Source: an uncultured Eubacterium sp. (GTDB taxonomy: Bacteria > Bacillota > Clostridia > Peptostreptococcales > Anaerovoracaceae). From it: a stretch of 25,715 nucleotides of DNA. Location: NCBI GenBank assembly GCA_947367725.1, contig CANBFZ010000001.1, positions 1-25,715 of the forward strand. The letters are read 5' to 3'. Below the pieces are notes generated by a model, which saw only the letters and a list, made by a program, of their open reading frames with translations, made no database searches and was not told the DNA's origin. A program made the position numbers and the translations under genes. Shown piece by piece: positions 15,298-21,950 of the stretch; the stretch's first letter is position 1; each line of letters starts with the position of its first letter.

Positions 15298-15477
15298 TTC
15301 GTCTAAGGAAATTTCGAAGTAATCAGCCAGTTTAATCAAAACAGACAACTCGGGCTCTCTTGCACCCAGTTCATAATTCCTATAGCCCCTAACTGTAATC
15401 CCCAGTAATTCAGCCATTTGGGCTTGTGTACGATTTAGTGCAAGGCGTAACTGTTTGAGTTTTTTTGAAAATTCCAT
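15271..15477 (-). CDS. XRE-family repressor of the second switch
   Basis: The protein has 68 residues: LKQLRLALNRTQAQMAELLGI, TVRGYRNYELGAREPE, LIKLADYFEISLDELVGR. This is the YozG/HTH_3 type of small repressor. ATG 15477 has GGAGG upstream. It is divergent from the replication operon, and the region between holds a perfect promoter and two strong palindromes, so it probably represses that operon and itself. It is the only gene transcribed leftward between 14057 and the right end of the window. Confidence 0.82.
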   Translation of the reverse strand: MEFSKKLKQLRLALNRTQAQMAELLGITVRGYRNYELGAREPELSVLIKLADYFEISLDELVGRTFSK

Positions 15478-15496
15478 AACTACCTCCAGAAATGCA

Positions 15497-15525
15497 TTGA
15501 CAGGAACGATATGTTCCTATATAAT
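15497..15525 (+). promoter_or_regulatory. Perfect sigma-A promoter of the replication operon
   Basis: TTGACA (15497-15502), 17 bases, TATAAT (15520-15525) form a full consensus promoter pointing to the gene at 15611 and the operon behind it. The spacer is occupied by operator 1, so it should be tightly repressible. Confidence 0.88.
15502..15518. promoter_or_regulatory. Palindromic operator 1
   Basis: AGGAACGATATGTTCCT is an almost perfect 17-bp palindrome (AGGAAC-N5-GTTCCT) lying between the -35 and -10 boxes of the rightward promoter. It is the same site as operator 2 with two changes. Confidence 0.8.
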
Positions 15526-15537
15526 AAAAATGCAACA

Positions 15538-15554
15538 AGGAACGATTCGTTCCT
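15538..15554. promoter_or_regulatory. Palindromic operator 2
   Basis: AGGAACGATTCGTTCCT is a perfect palindrome of 8+1+8 bases just downstream of the expected transcription start. Its centre is 36 bases from that of operator 1, a spacing that suits two dimers on similar faces of the helix. The remainder of the gap up to 15594 holds no other signal. Confidence 0.8.
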
Positions 15555-15610
15555 ATAAAATGATTTTGATTTAATATATCATTTTACCACAAATAAGGAG
15601 GAAATGGCAA

Positions 15611-15859
15611 ATGTTATCAAGTGATGTTAGAAGATTGGAAAGAGAAAACATGGAACTTAAGGAGAAAATCGAAGTTTTAAAAACTGAGATAAGCGCAAAA
15701 ATGGAAAAGCCACAGGCGTGTAAATACTGCAAATATTTCCAACAGCACTATGGCTTAATAGATGGGATATATTTAAAAATTAATGCAGGTCATTGCGTTA
15801 GAGGGCGAATCAAGGACAGAAAGCCAGATGCAACATGCGAATATTTTGAAACAAGGTGA
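15611..15859 (+). CDS. Small coiled-coil / Cys-rich protein
   Basis: The protein has 82 residues. Residues 1-33 form a short coiled coil (RRLERENMELKEKIEVLKTE). The rest is Cys-rich: CKYCKYFQQHY, a central GHCVRGR, and DATCEYFETR, with spacing that suits a zinc site. AAGGAGG (15595-15602) lies upstream of ATG 15611. It is the first gene behind the early promoter. The Cys part is of the same type as the protein at 21311. Function unknown. Confidence 0.65.
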   Translation: MLSSDVRRLERENMELKEKIEVLKTEISAKMEKPQACKYCKYFQQHYGLIDGIYLKINAGHCVRGRIKDRKPDATCEYFETR

Positions 15860-15864
15860 TAACA

Positions 15865-16131
15865 ATGATTGACCAAAAAATAAAGACCGACGTTGAAAAC
15901 GCCGACCTAAAAAACCAATTCAATTGTAACGCAGTTTCGGAAAATTTGCAAGCAAAATCGGGATATGATATCCCGCCGTATCGCCTTGCAGCGCTTTCTA
16001 AGTACGCAAACGCATTTTTGAAGCAGTTCGAGAGTATGGGAAGATGGGAGATTACATACATCGAAATTGAGTTCGTGCTGGAAACGCTTCTGGACATGGT
16101 CAGAAGAGCAAGGAAAGGGCGTGAGGACTGA
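15865..16131 (+). CDS. Small hypothetical phage protein
   Basis: The protein has 88 residues from ATG 15865 (AAGGTGAT just before it; a GTG at 15856 is inside that site). The product is mostly helical and charged, with DIPPYRLAALSKYANAFL in the middle and a basic C-terminus. No cysteine cluster other than one Cys and no membrane segment are seen. The stop overlaps the next ATG by one base. No family recognised. Confidence 0.6.
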   Translation: MIDQKIKTDVENADLKNQFNCNAVSENLQAKSGYDIPPYRLAALSKYANAFLKQFESMGRWEITYIEIEFVLETLLDMVRRARKGRED

Positions 16132-16448
16132 TGCTTTGGTGCAGAAAATGCGGAGTTGCAGTGACGGAACCTTTGATAGTTCAGGAAACCCTAATTCATG
16201 ACGAACTGGATGGACAGCCTGTAGAGAAATTTAACATCCCGTATTGCCCGAGTTGTTTTTCAGACCTTGATGATGCAGACCGGTGCGCATGCGGTGAATG
16301 GAAAGCAAGGGATTCTGACTGGTGCCAAGAGTGCCTTGAGATTCGTAACGAAACAGTGCAGCACTGCATCAATGAAATCAGAGTGCAAAGGAAGATGGAA
16401 CTAAACACTGATCAAATAAGAGAGTTGATGATGACATATTTTGAGTAG
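16131..16448 (+). CDS. Zinc-ribbon-like Cys-rich phage protein
   Basis: The protein has 105 residues with four Cys pairs: CRKC at the start, CPSC, CACG and CQEC. These could form two zinc ribbons. The C-terminal 35 residues are helical and without cysteine. It should be a cytoplasmic nucleic-acid or protein-binding factor; the exact role is unknown. It starts on the last base of the previous stop codon and lies just before the gp157-type gene. Confidence 0.65.
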   Translation: MLWCRKCGVAVTEPLIVQETLIHDELDGQPVEKFNIPYCPSCFSDLDDADRCACGEWKARDSDWCQECLEIRNETVQHCINEIRVQRKMELNTDQIRELMMTYFE

Positions 16449-16462
16449 AAGGGAGCCATACA

Positions 16463-16921
16463 ATGACACTTTATGAAATTGACCAGGCGATTCTTGCCTG
16501 TGTAGATTCGGAAACGGGAGAAATCATCGCAGAGGAGTTCGATGCGCTGCAGATGGAGAGAGACTGCAAAATTGAGAACATTGCAGTATGGATTAAGAAT
16601 CTCAAGTCTGAGGCGGAAGCATTGAAGAAAGAGAAAGAGGCACTTGCTGAGAGACAGAAAGCAAAGGAGAACAAGGCGAAGAGCCTGTGTGCTTATCTTG
16701 CAAGTGTCCTGAACGGGGAAAGATTTGAGACGGCAAGATGCAGACTGTCTTTCCGCAGCTCGGAGGCGCTGGAAATTGATGAGGACGCAAAAGTGCCAGA
16801 TACATACTTGCGATTCAAGGAGCCTGAGATTGATAGGACAGCGCTGAAAAATGCAATTAAGCAGGGTGAAGCGATTGACGGGGTGTGCCTCGTGAAACGG
16901 CAGAACCTGCAGATCAAGTAG
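16463..16921 (+). CDS. Siphovirus Gp157 family protein
   Basis: The protein has 152 residues and matches the Gp157 family of phage proteins: an N-terminal MTLYEIDQAIL, a conserved ENIAVWIKNLKSEAEALKKE helix, a long coiled coil (about 40-75), then the C-terminal beta part with PDTYLRFKEPEIDRTALKNA and IKQGEAIDGVCLV. These genes are regular neighbours of phage recombination genes, as here, and an early report linked the family to phage resistance. GAAGGGAG precedes the ATG. The Sak4-like gene follows 10 bases later. Confidence 0.88.
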   Translation: MTLYEIDQAILACVDSETGEIIAEEFDALQMERDCKIENIAVWIKNLKSEAEALKKEKEALAERQKAKENKAKSLCAYLASVLNGERFETARCRLSFRSSEALEIDEDAKVPDTYLRFKEPEIDRTALKNAIKQGEAIDGVCLVKRQNLQIK

Positions 16922-16931
16922 GAGGGGCAGC

Positions 16932-17588
16932 ATGGGTGTAGGAGTTTTAATTTTAGGCGCAAGCGGTAGCGGCAAATCTACCAGCATGCGTAATTTTAAG
17001 AAAGGTGAGGTTCTGGTTCTCAATGTGGCCGGCAAAAGGCTTCCCTTTAGGGGTGCGCTGGATATGGTAAATAATGCGACCTATGAGAAAATTGGAAAGG
17101 CGCTGATGGCACAGCAGTACAAGACTTATGTGGTGGACGATAGTCAGTACCTTCTGGCATTCGATATGTTCGATAGGGCAAAAGAGACGGGGTATGGTAA
17201 ATTTACGGATCTTGCTGTTCGGTTCAAAAATATGCTTACCTATGTGAATCAGAAGACGCCGGATGATTGTGTCGTATTTTTTCTGCATCACACGGAGACG
17301 GATGAGAATGGCAGAACAAAAGCCAAAACTGTGGGAAAGATGCTGGACAATCAGTTGACGGTAGAAGGGCTGTTTTCTGTGGTGCTTTTGGCGCAGACGG
17401 ACGGAGATAATTACCGTTTTGTGACACAGTCTGATGGCGCTACGACGGCAAAATCTCCCATGGGTATGTTTGAGAGAGAAATTGATAATGACCTGAAATT
17501 GGTTGATACCGCAATTAGAGAATATTGGCAGCTTGCCCAATCAGAAGCAGAGAAAAATGGAGGAAAAGAAAATGAACAAACCAAATAA
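16932..17588 (+). CDS. Sak4-like ATPase (phage single-strand annealing/RecA-type)
   Basis: The protein has 218 residues and a P-loop near the start (GASGSGKST, residues 9-17) and a Walker B-like stretch KTYVVDDSQYL (64-74). CVVFFLHHTE and the QSDGATTAKSPMGMFE loop also fit the AAA_24/Sak4 group of phage RecA-like annealing proteins. These act with a single-strand binding protein in recombination-dependent replication and repair. AGGAGGGG lies upstream of the ATG. Its last 17 bases overlap the DUF669-type gene, which suggests coupled translation and joint function. Confidence 0.85.
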   Translation: MGVGVLILGASGSGKSTSMRNFKKGEVLVLNVAGKRLPFRGALDMVNNATYEKIGKALMAQQYKTYVVDDSQYLLAFDMFDRAKETGYGKFTDLAVRFKNMLTYVNQKTPDDCVVFFLHHTETDENGRTKAKTVGKMLDNQLTVEGLFSVVLLAQTDGDNYRFVTQSDGATTAKSPMGMFEREIDNDLKLVDTAIREYWQLAQSEAEKNGGKENEQTK

Positions 17589-18138
17589 TTACGATAACAC
17601 AAAGGCTTATGCAGGCGGCACACCGCTGCCGGCAGGTCCGTATATCTGCAAGGTGGTAGATATCGCGGAGATGCAGTCCAGAAAGGGAAAGCCAATGGTA
17701 AAGGTTGCCTTGGATATTGTAGAGGGACCGGAGGCCGGCAGATTCACGGAACAGTACCGCAGTGATGACAGACTGGATAAGAAGTGGCCGTGTATGATGT
17801 ATCAGCTGACGGAAGATAATGAAGGCAACTGCAATAGAGGTTTCAAGACCTTGCTGGAGTGCTTGGAAGAGGATAATCCGGGATATACCACAGTCTGGGG
17901 AGAAGGCTTCTACGGCGCAATTAAAGGAAAGCTGCTGGGGGTTGTATTCCGCAGGGAGCAGTACGAGTACAACGGGGAACTGAAATGGTCCTGCAAACCG
18001 TATTCTGTGCGTCATATCGAGGATATCCGGGCTGGCAAGGTAAAGGTGCCGGAAGATAAGTTTTTGAATCAGGGCGGTATTGCGGCGGAAAGTCCTGGAG
18101 ACAGTTTCGAGGCGGTTGATGCAGACGTACCGTTCTAA
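17572..18138 (+). CDS. DUF669-type phage protein (probable single-strand DNA-binding)
   Basis: The protein has 188 residues from ATG 17572, chosen because GGAGGAAAAG lies upstream; an earlier in-frame ATG at 17503 lies within the Sak4 gene. The PLPAGPYICKVVDI start, DIVEGPEAGR, RGFKTLLECLEEDNPGY and GKLLGVVFRREQYEY are typical of DUF669-type proteins. The C-terminus ends in acidic residues and PF (EAVDADVPF), as single-strand binding proteins do, which suits contacts with replication partners. Pairing with Sak4 supports a single-strand DNA-binding role. Confidence 0.82.
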   Translation: MNKPNNYDNTKAYAGGTPLPAGPYICKVVDIAEMQSRKGKPMVKVALDIVEGPEAGRFTEQYRSDDRLDKKWPCMMYQLTEDNEGNCNRGFKTLLECLEEDNPGYTTVWGEGFYGAIKGKLLGVVFRREQYEYNGELKWSCKPYSVRHIEDIRAGKVKVPEDKFLNQGGIAAESPGDSFEAVDADVPF

Positions 18139-18152
18139 AGGGCGGTGAGAAT

Positions 18153-18707
18153 ATGTACTCACCGTTTGAGATTGAAAAGATGCTGCACAGCATGGAAATT
18201 CTGGTGGATACCAGAGAGCAGCCAAACAAGCGGTTTGAGGAGCGAACGGAAGGCTTTGGTGTGCCATGGGTGCGTCAGAAATTGGATTTTGGCGATTATT
18301 CCTGCAGGTACATAAGCCTGGAAGGGGAGCAAGTCAGCCTGCAGAATGTGGTTGCGATTGAAAGAAAGATGGATGGCAATGAGCTGGCGCTTTGTTTCGG
18401 CGCTGAACGGAACCGATTCGAGAAAGAGTTTGTACGGGCGAAGGCGCAGGGCGCAAAGCTGTACATGCTCATTGAGGGAGAAGATTGGGAGAAGCTTTAT
18501 GCTGGGCTTTACGGTAAGGATAAAAGGTATCGGAGTAAGATGCGGCCGGAGTCGCTGACTGCTTCCATTCACGCTTTTCAGGCAAGGTACAATCTGAACC
18601 TGCAGTTTTGTAAGCCGCAGACGACCGGAAAACTCATTGCTGATATTTTGAGATATGAACTGAGGGAGAGACTGGAACATGAACATGATGGCAGAAAAGA
18701 TTCGTGA
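18153..18707 (+). CDS. ERCC4-domain nuclease
   Basis: The protein has 184 residues, built as a single ERCC4 (XPF/Mus81-type) nuclease domain. Motifs are ILVDTREQPN with Asp19, FGDYS with Asp48, and VAIERK (E70-R71-K72). The classic ERKxxxD has Asn76 in place of the last Asp, followed by Glu77, so the catalytic site may differ or use the Glu. FGAERNRFEKEFVRAKAQGA and KLYMLIEG follow, as usual in phage members. Such proteins cut branched DNA such as forks and flaps. It lies in the recombination operon, and its end overlaps the primase gene by 29 bases. Confidence 0.87.
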   Translation: MYSPFEIEKMLHSMEILVDTREQPNKRFEERTEGFGVPWVRQKLDFGDYSCRYISLEGEQVSLQNVVAIERKMDGNELALCFGAERNRFEKEFVRAKAQGAKLYMLIEGEDWEKLYAGLYGKDKRYRSKMRPESLTASIHAFQARYNLNLQFCKPQTTGKLIADILRYELRERLEHEHDGRKDS

Positions 18708-19185
18708 TAGAGTGACGATTCCTATGGTGCTTTCTCAGTATGGCTATCAGACTTCTTCGCGAAAAAGGGTGCCTTGTCCGATTCACCAGGGCAAGGACCC
18801 GAACTTTTGCTATACGGATCAGGTGTATCACTGCTGGAGCTGTGGAGCAAAGGGTGATGTGATTGGCCTTGTGATGGAGCTTTTCGGTATTGGATTTAAG
18901 CCGGCACTGATGAAGCTGAACCATGATTTTTGTCTGGGATTATCGTCGGAAAGGCCTTCATACAGAGAGCGCCAGCTGATGGCAGAGAATAAACGGGTGC
19001 TGAAAGCCTATGGCCAATGGAAGAAGAAAAAGAAATGTGCTTATGATGGGCTGTGCGCCTTTCACAGGGAGTTATTCAGACGAATGGCAGTAGGAGAGGC
19101 GAGCGAAGAAATCGTTGCTGTACAGGGCGATTTGGAGGCTTGGCTTGAGGATAATATACAGGAGGTGGTGCAGCCGTGGATATAA
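18679..19185 (+). CDS. CHC2 zinc-finger primase-type protein
   Basis: The protein has 168 residues. The N-terminal domain has a CHC2 zinc finger (C33-x2-H36 ... C52-x2-C55, in VPCPIHQG and HCWSCGAKGDVIGLV), as in DnaG-type primases. No TOPRIM catalytic domain follows; the rest is helical and charged. It would recognise template DNA and act with the helicase encoded next, which it overlaps by 10 bases. Either a partner supplies primer synthesis or the protein acts only as the DNA-recognition part. Confidence 0.85.
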   Translation: MNMMAEKIRDRVTIPMVLSQYGYQTSSRKRVPCPIHQGKDPNFCYTDQVYHCWSCGAKGDVIGLVMELFGIGFKPALMKLNHDFCLGLSSERPSYRERQLMAENKRVLKAYGQWKKKKKCAYDGLCAFHRELFRRMAVGEASEEIVAVQGDLEAWLEDNIQEVVQPWI

Positions 19186-21002
19186 ATTATACGAAAGAGG
19201 ATTACATCGCTACGACAGCGCCATATGAGGAAGTAGAACGCTGCGGGAATCCTTTTGAAAAGGAGCAGAAGATCGCGCAGATTGCGGCGCATGCCAGAGA
19301 TGTCGGTGTGAGGAATTTCATGACGCTTTACAAGAAATATGTGAAGACAATGAAAATGCTTTCAAAGGCTGATTTTGTGGAGAATGCAAGCAATTTCACC
19401 GGACAGGAGCTGGAACTGGATACAGGAAGCTGGCTTGCTGATGATTATGGCATATCAAGACCGGGTGTGCAGGGCGAAGAGATTGCCTGCGCACACCCGC
19501 TGATGCCGGTGCAGCGGCTGACCAATATTGATACCGGGATTGAGAAACTGAAGCTGGCATTCAAGCGAGGCGGCATGTGGAAAACTGTGGTCTGTGACAG
19601 AAAGCAGGTCGCATCCAACAACACGATTGTTGGTCTGGCTGATTTTGGAATTTCTGTGACCAGTGAGAATGCCAGGCATATGGTCAGATATCTGCAGGAT
19701 GTTGAAAACTTAAACTATGACAGAATACCGCAGAGAAAGTCGGTATCCAGACTTGGTTGGGTTGGAGAAGAGGGTTTTTCTCCTTATGTGGATGGACTGG
19801 TTTTTGATGGAGAAGACAACTTTAAGAATTTCTTCGATTCTGTGGGTGAAAAGGGCTCCATGGATAAATGGGTCAAAGAAGTGAAGAAAATCCGTCAGAG
19901 CGAATGTTTGGTACCTAAAATCGTGCTTGCAGCCAGCTTTGCGAGCGTTCTGGTTGGACCGTGCGGCGGACTGCCGTTTTTCTGCCACATTTGGGGCGGC
20001 ACTGAAACAGGTAAGACGGTCGGGCTCATGCTGGCAGCATCGGTATGGGCGAATCCTGAGATGGGAAAGTATATACATACGTTCAACTCGACGGCTGTGG
20101 CGCAAGAGTTATCTGCCAGTTTTGTAAATTCGCTGCCGCTGATTTTAGATGAGCTGCAGATTATCAAGGATAAAAAGGACTTTGACCAGATGATTTATCA
20201 GCTGTCGGAGGGCGTGGGGAAATCCAGAGGTCATAAGACGGGCGGACTGCAGAAAACAGGCACCTGGAGTAACTGTATTATCACTTCGGGAGAACAGCCT
20301 ATTTCTTCTTCTGCCAGTGGTGGAGGCGCGGTCAACCGTATCGTGGAAATTCGGTGTAACGAGAAGCTTTTCGAGAATCCTGCGCATCTATGCAAGGTGA
20401 TTAAGGCGAATTATGGTCATGCAGGGAAACGATTCGTAGAGCTGATGTCTGACCCTGAGATGATGGAAAACGCAAATCAGGTACAAAGTGTATTCTTTAA
20501 GGCTGCCAACAAAAAGGCTACGGAGAAGCAGGCGCTGGCAGCATCGTTGATTTTGACTGCTGACTTTCTGATTAACGAGCACATTTTCAAAGACGGACAG
20601 TGTATTTCTTTTGAGGATCTGCAGCAGTTCCTTTCTGATAAGGACGAAGTGTGCCAGGAAAAAAGGGCGCATGAGTGGCTGCTTGGGTGGATTGTGCAGA
20701 ACCGGAACAAGTTTATTCGGGTAGATAATGCGCACCCAATGGAATGCTTCGGTAGGATTGAAAAAGATTATGTTGCGATTATAAGAAATGTGTTTAACCA
20801 AGCATGTCTGGAGAACGGGTATAATCCAGCATCGTTTGCGATGTGGCTTAGAAATAATGGTTTATCCAGGACGGATTCTGACCGAAAAAGGACTGATAAA
20901 AAGGTTGTGATTGGTGGTGCGAGTTGTCGATGTATTGTAATTTCAAGAGATACAGATATTCCAGAAGGTTTTGAAACCGTTGATGAACAGATCGAATTTT
21001 GA
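19176..21002 (+). CDS. DUF927-domain phage helicase/ATPase
   Basis: The protein has 608 residues. It has a DUF927-type body (the WKTVVCDRKQVASNNT and RLGWVGEEGFSPYVDGLVF segments), with Walker A WGGTETGKT (274-281) and Walker B LPLILDELQ (about 319-327), and later sensor-type elements (IITSGEQPI, NRIVEIRC). DUF927 proteins are replicative helicases of phages and mobile elements and often follow a CHC2 primase. The start is GTG 19176, supported by AGGAGGTG about 8 bases before it. Directly after it comes the candidate origin. Confidence 0.87.
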   Translation: MDINYTKEDYIATTAPYEEVERCGNPFEKEQKIAQIAAHARDVGVRNFMTLYKKYVKTMKMLSKADFVENASNFTGQELELDTGSWLADDYGISRPGVQGEEIACAHPLMPVQRLTNIDTGIEKLKLAFKRGGMWKTVVCDRKQVASNNTIVGLADFGISVTSENARHMVRYLQDVENLNYDRIPQRKSVSRLGWVGEEGFSPYVDGLVFDGEDNFKNFFDSVGEKGSMDKWVKEVKKIRQSECLVPKIVLAASFASVLVGPCGGLPFFCHIWGGTETGKTVGLMLAASVWANPEMGKYIHTFNSTAVAQELSASFVNSLPLILDELQIIKDKKDFDQMIYQLSEGVGKSRGHKTGGLQKTGTWSNCIITSGEQPISSSASGGGAVNRIVEIRCNEKLFENPAHLCKVIKANYGHAGKRFVELMSDPEMMENANQVQSVFFKAANKKATEKQALAASLILTADFLINEHIFKDGQCISFEDLQQFLSDKDEVCQEKRAHEWLLGWIVQNRNKFIRVDNAHPMECFGRIEKDYVAIIRNVFNQACLENGYNPASFAMWLRNNGLSRTDSDRKRTDKKVVIGGASCRCIVISRDTDIPEGFETVDEQIEF

Positions 21003-21310
21003 CCCACCAATTCCCGAATGGTGCAGAAAGCGTGGGAACCGTGAATCCGTTGATATTACTTAGTTGCAGCGGTCAATTCCCACAATTCCCGCAAAACCCA
21101 CCGTTTTATTACTCTATATAAGGGAGTTTACGTGTAAAATATTTACAGTAAAATAATGGATACAAAACACCCCTTTATAGTGTGTAAAAGTGTGGGAACT
21201 GTGGGAATTGTGGGAACCATAGCTTGTATATATTGAAAAATACACATTTATTTGTTCCCAATTTCTAGAACCATATTGGGAACGGTTGGGAACACGGGAG
21301 GAAGTACTAC
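21003..21310. other. Iteron-bearing, AT-rich gap: candidate replication origin
   Basis: No gene of any size fits here. The short word GTGGGAA or its variants occurs many times. Left side: TTCCCG 21011, GTGGGAACC 21032, TTCCCAC 21077, TTCCCGC 21086. Right side: three GTGGGAA copies exactly 9 bases apart (21192, 21201, 21210), then TTCCCAA 21255 and TTGGGAAC at 21276 and 21286. Between them lies an AT-rich stretch (about 21105-21185). The word faces one way in the right cluster and mostly the other in the left. Iterons plus an AT-rich core next to the helicase gene is the usual form of a phage origin. Confidence 0.6.
21192..21218 (+). repeat. Three tandem 9-bp iterons
   Basis: GTGGGAACT, GTGGGAATT and GTGGGAACC follow each other without gaps. 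The first seven bases are identical in all three. A strict 9-base period is close to one helical turn, so proteins would line up on nearly the same face. Confidence 0.85.
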
Positions 21311-21466
21311 ATGAATCATACTAAAACCTGCAGCATTTGTCGACACCTGACTCACTGGGAAAGAAACTTGTATGTATGCGGGAAAAAGAAAACCGCGTTT
21401 ACTGCAAGCGTGATTGATAAGAGAACGACTTGTAAGGAGTTTATGGAAAGAGGAGGGCAGAGGTGA
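21311..21466 (+). CDS. 51-residue Cys-rich zinc-binding-type peptide
   Basis: ATG 21311 is preceded by GGGAGGAAG. The product begins MNHTKTCSICRHLTHWE, has a third Cys in YVCGKKK and a fourth in TTCKEFMER. This CxxC ... C ... TC(K/E)xF pattern is shared with the protein at 15611 and fits a small zinc finger. The stop overlaps the next GTG start (GTGA). Function unknown. Confidence 0.65.
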   Translation: MNHTKTCSICRHLTHWERNLYVCGKKKTAFTASVIDKRTTCKEFMERGGQR

Positions 21467-21756
21467 TACCAAGAGCAAAGAAAAAGAAACAGACTAAGCC
21501 GCACCAGGAACCGTTTGAAATTGTCATGCTGTCAAATTACCTGAACATGGCTATCGTGGTCCGAACATTGTGGACTGAGTACGGCTGGCGGGACAAGCGT
21601 ATCGCCCGTTTTGTCGAAGGATATCTTGCCTTAATGCAGGAAGTGGCCGACGGCAGGTCAACGGTACAGCGGGAAATTGCAGACTGCAAGGCGCTGACGG
21701 GGGTTGATGTTAAAGCATTGATTGATGCGTTGTACCAAGAAGGGAAGAATGTATGA
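21463..21756 (+). CDS. Hypothetical phage protein
   Basis: The protein has 97 residues from GTG 21463, with AGGAGGG upstream. It has a very basic start (PRAKKKKQTK), then mostly helices (MLSNYLNMAIVVRTLWTEYG, RDKRIARFVEGYLALM). No cysteine pair or catalytic motif is seen apart from a lone Cys. The basic N-terminus could bind nucleic acid. It overlaps both neighbours by 4 bases, so it is translated as part of the operon. No family recognised. Confidence 0.6.
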   Translation: MIPRAKKKKQTKPHQEPFEIVMLSNYLNMAIVVRTLWTEYGWRDKRIARFVEGYLALMQEVADGRSTVQREIADCKALTGVDVKALIDALYQEGKNV

Positions 21757-21947
21757 TTAGTGATTGTATTTTAGCTGGAGACGATGCCTGCAAGGGCCTT
21801 ACGAAGCGGCATAAGGCTTGCGGAACTATCGAGTGTCCCTTTTATAAAACCGTGCAGCAGGAGCAGAGAAGCCAGCAGAGGGCAAAGAAAAGACTTGATG
21901 ATATGGGTGTTAAGTTTAAGACGTTATATAAAATCGGGGAGGTGTAA
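21753..21947 (+). CDS. Small Cys-containing hypothetical protein
   Basis: The protein has 64 residues. Four Cys are in the first 28 residues (DCIL, DACKG, KACGT, IECPFYK), which fits a small zinc site, followed by a charged helix (QQEQRSQQRAKKRLDDMG). ATG 21753 overlaps the preceding stop by ATGA. It looks like other phage proteins with a 'KACGTxxCPFYK' motif, but no function can be given. Confidence 0.6.
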   Translation: MISDCILAGDDACKGLTKRHKACGTIECPFYKTVQQEQRSQQRAKKRLDDMGVKFKTLYKIGEV

Positions 21948-21950
21948 GAT

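Noticed and set aside
15100..15477. Toxin-antitoxin pair made of the two small XRE genes
   Set aside because: Both are DNA-binding proteins on opposite strands; no toxin fold (HigB, RelE, HipA type) is encoded next to either.
16953..18267. Long minus-strand frames opposite the Sak4 and DUF669 genes
   Set aside because: They lie fully under well supported genes, lack ribosome binding sites and have no motif.
21003..21310. CRISPR array suggested by repeated GTGGGAA words
   Set aside because: The units are only 7-9 bases, irregularly spaced or directly tandem, with both orientations and no spacers of constant length; iterons fit better.
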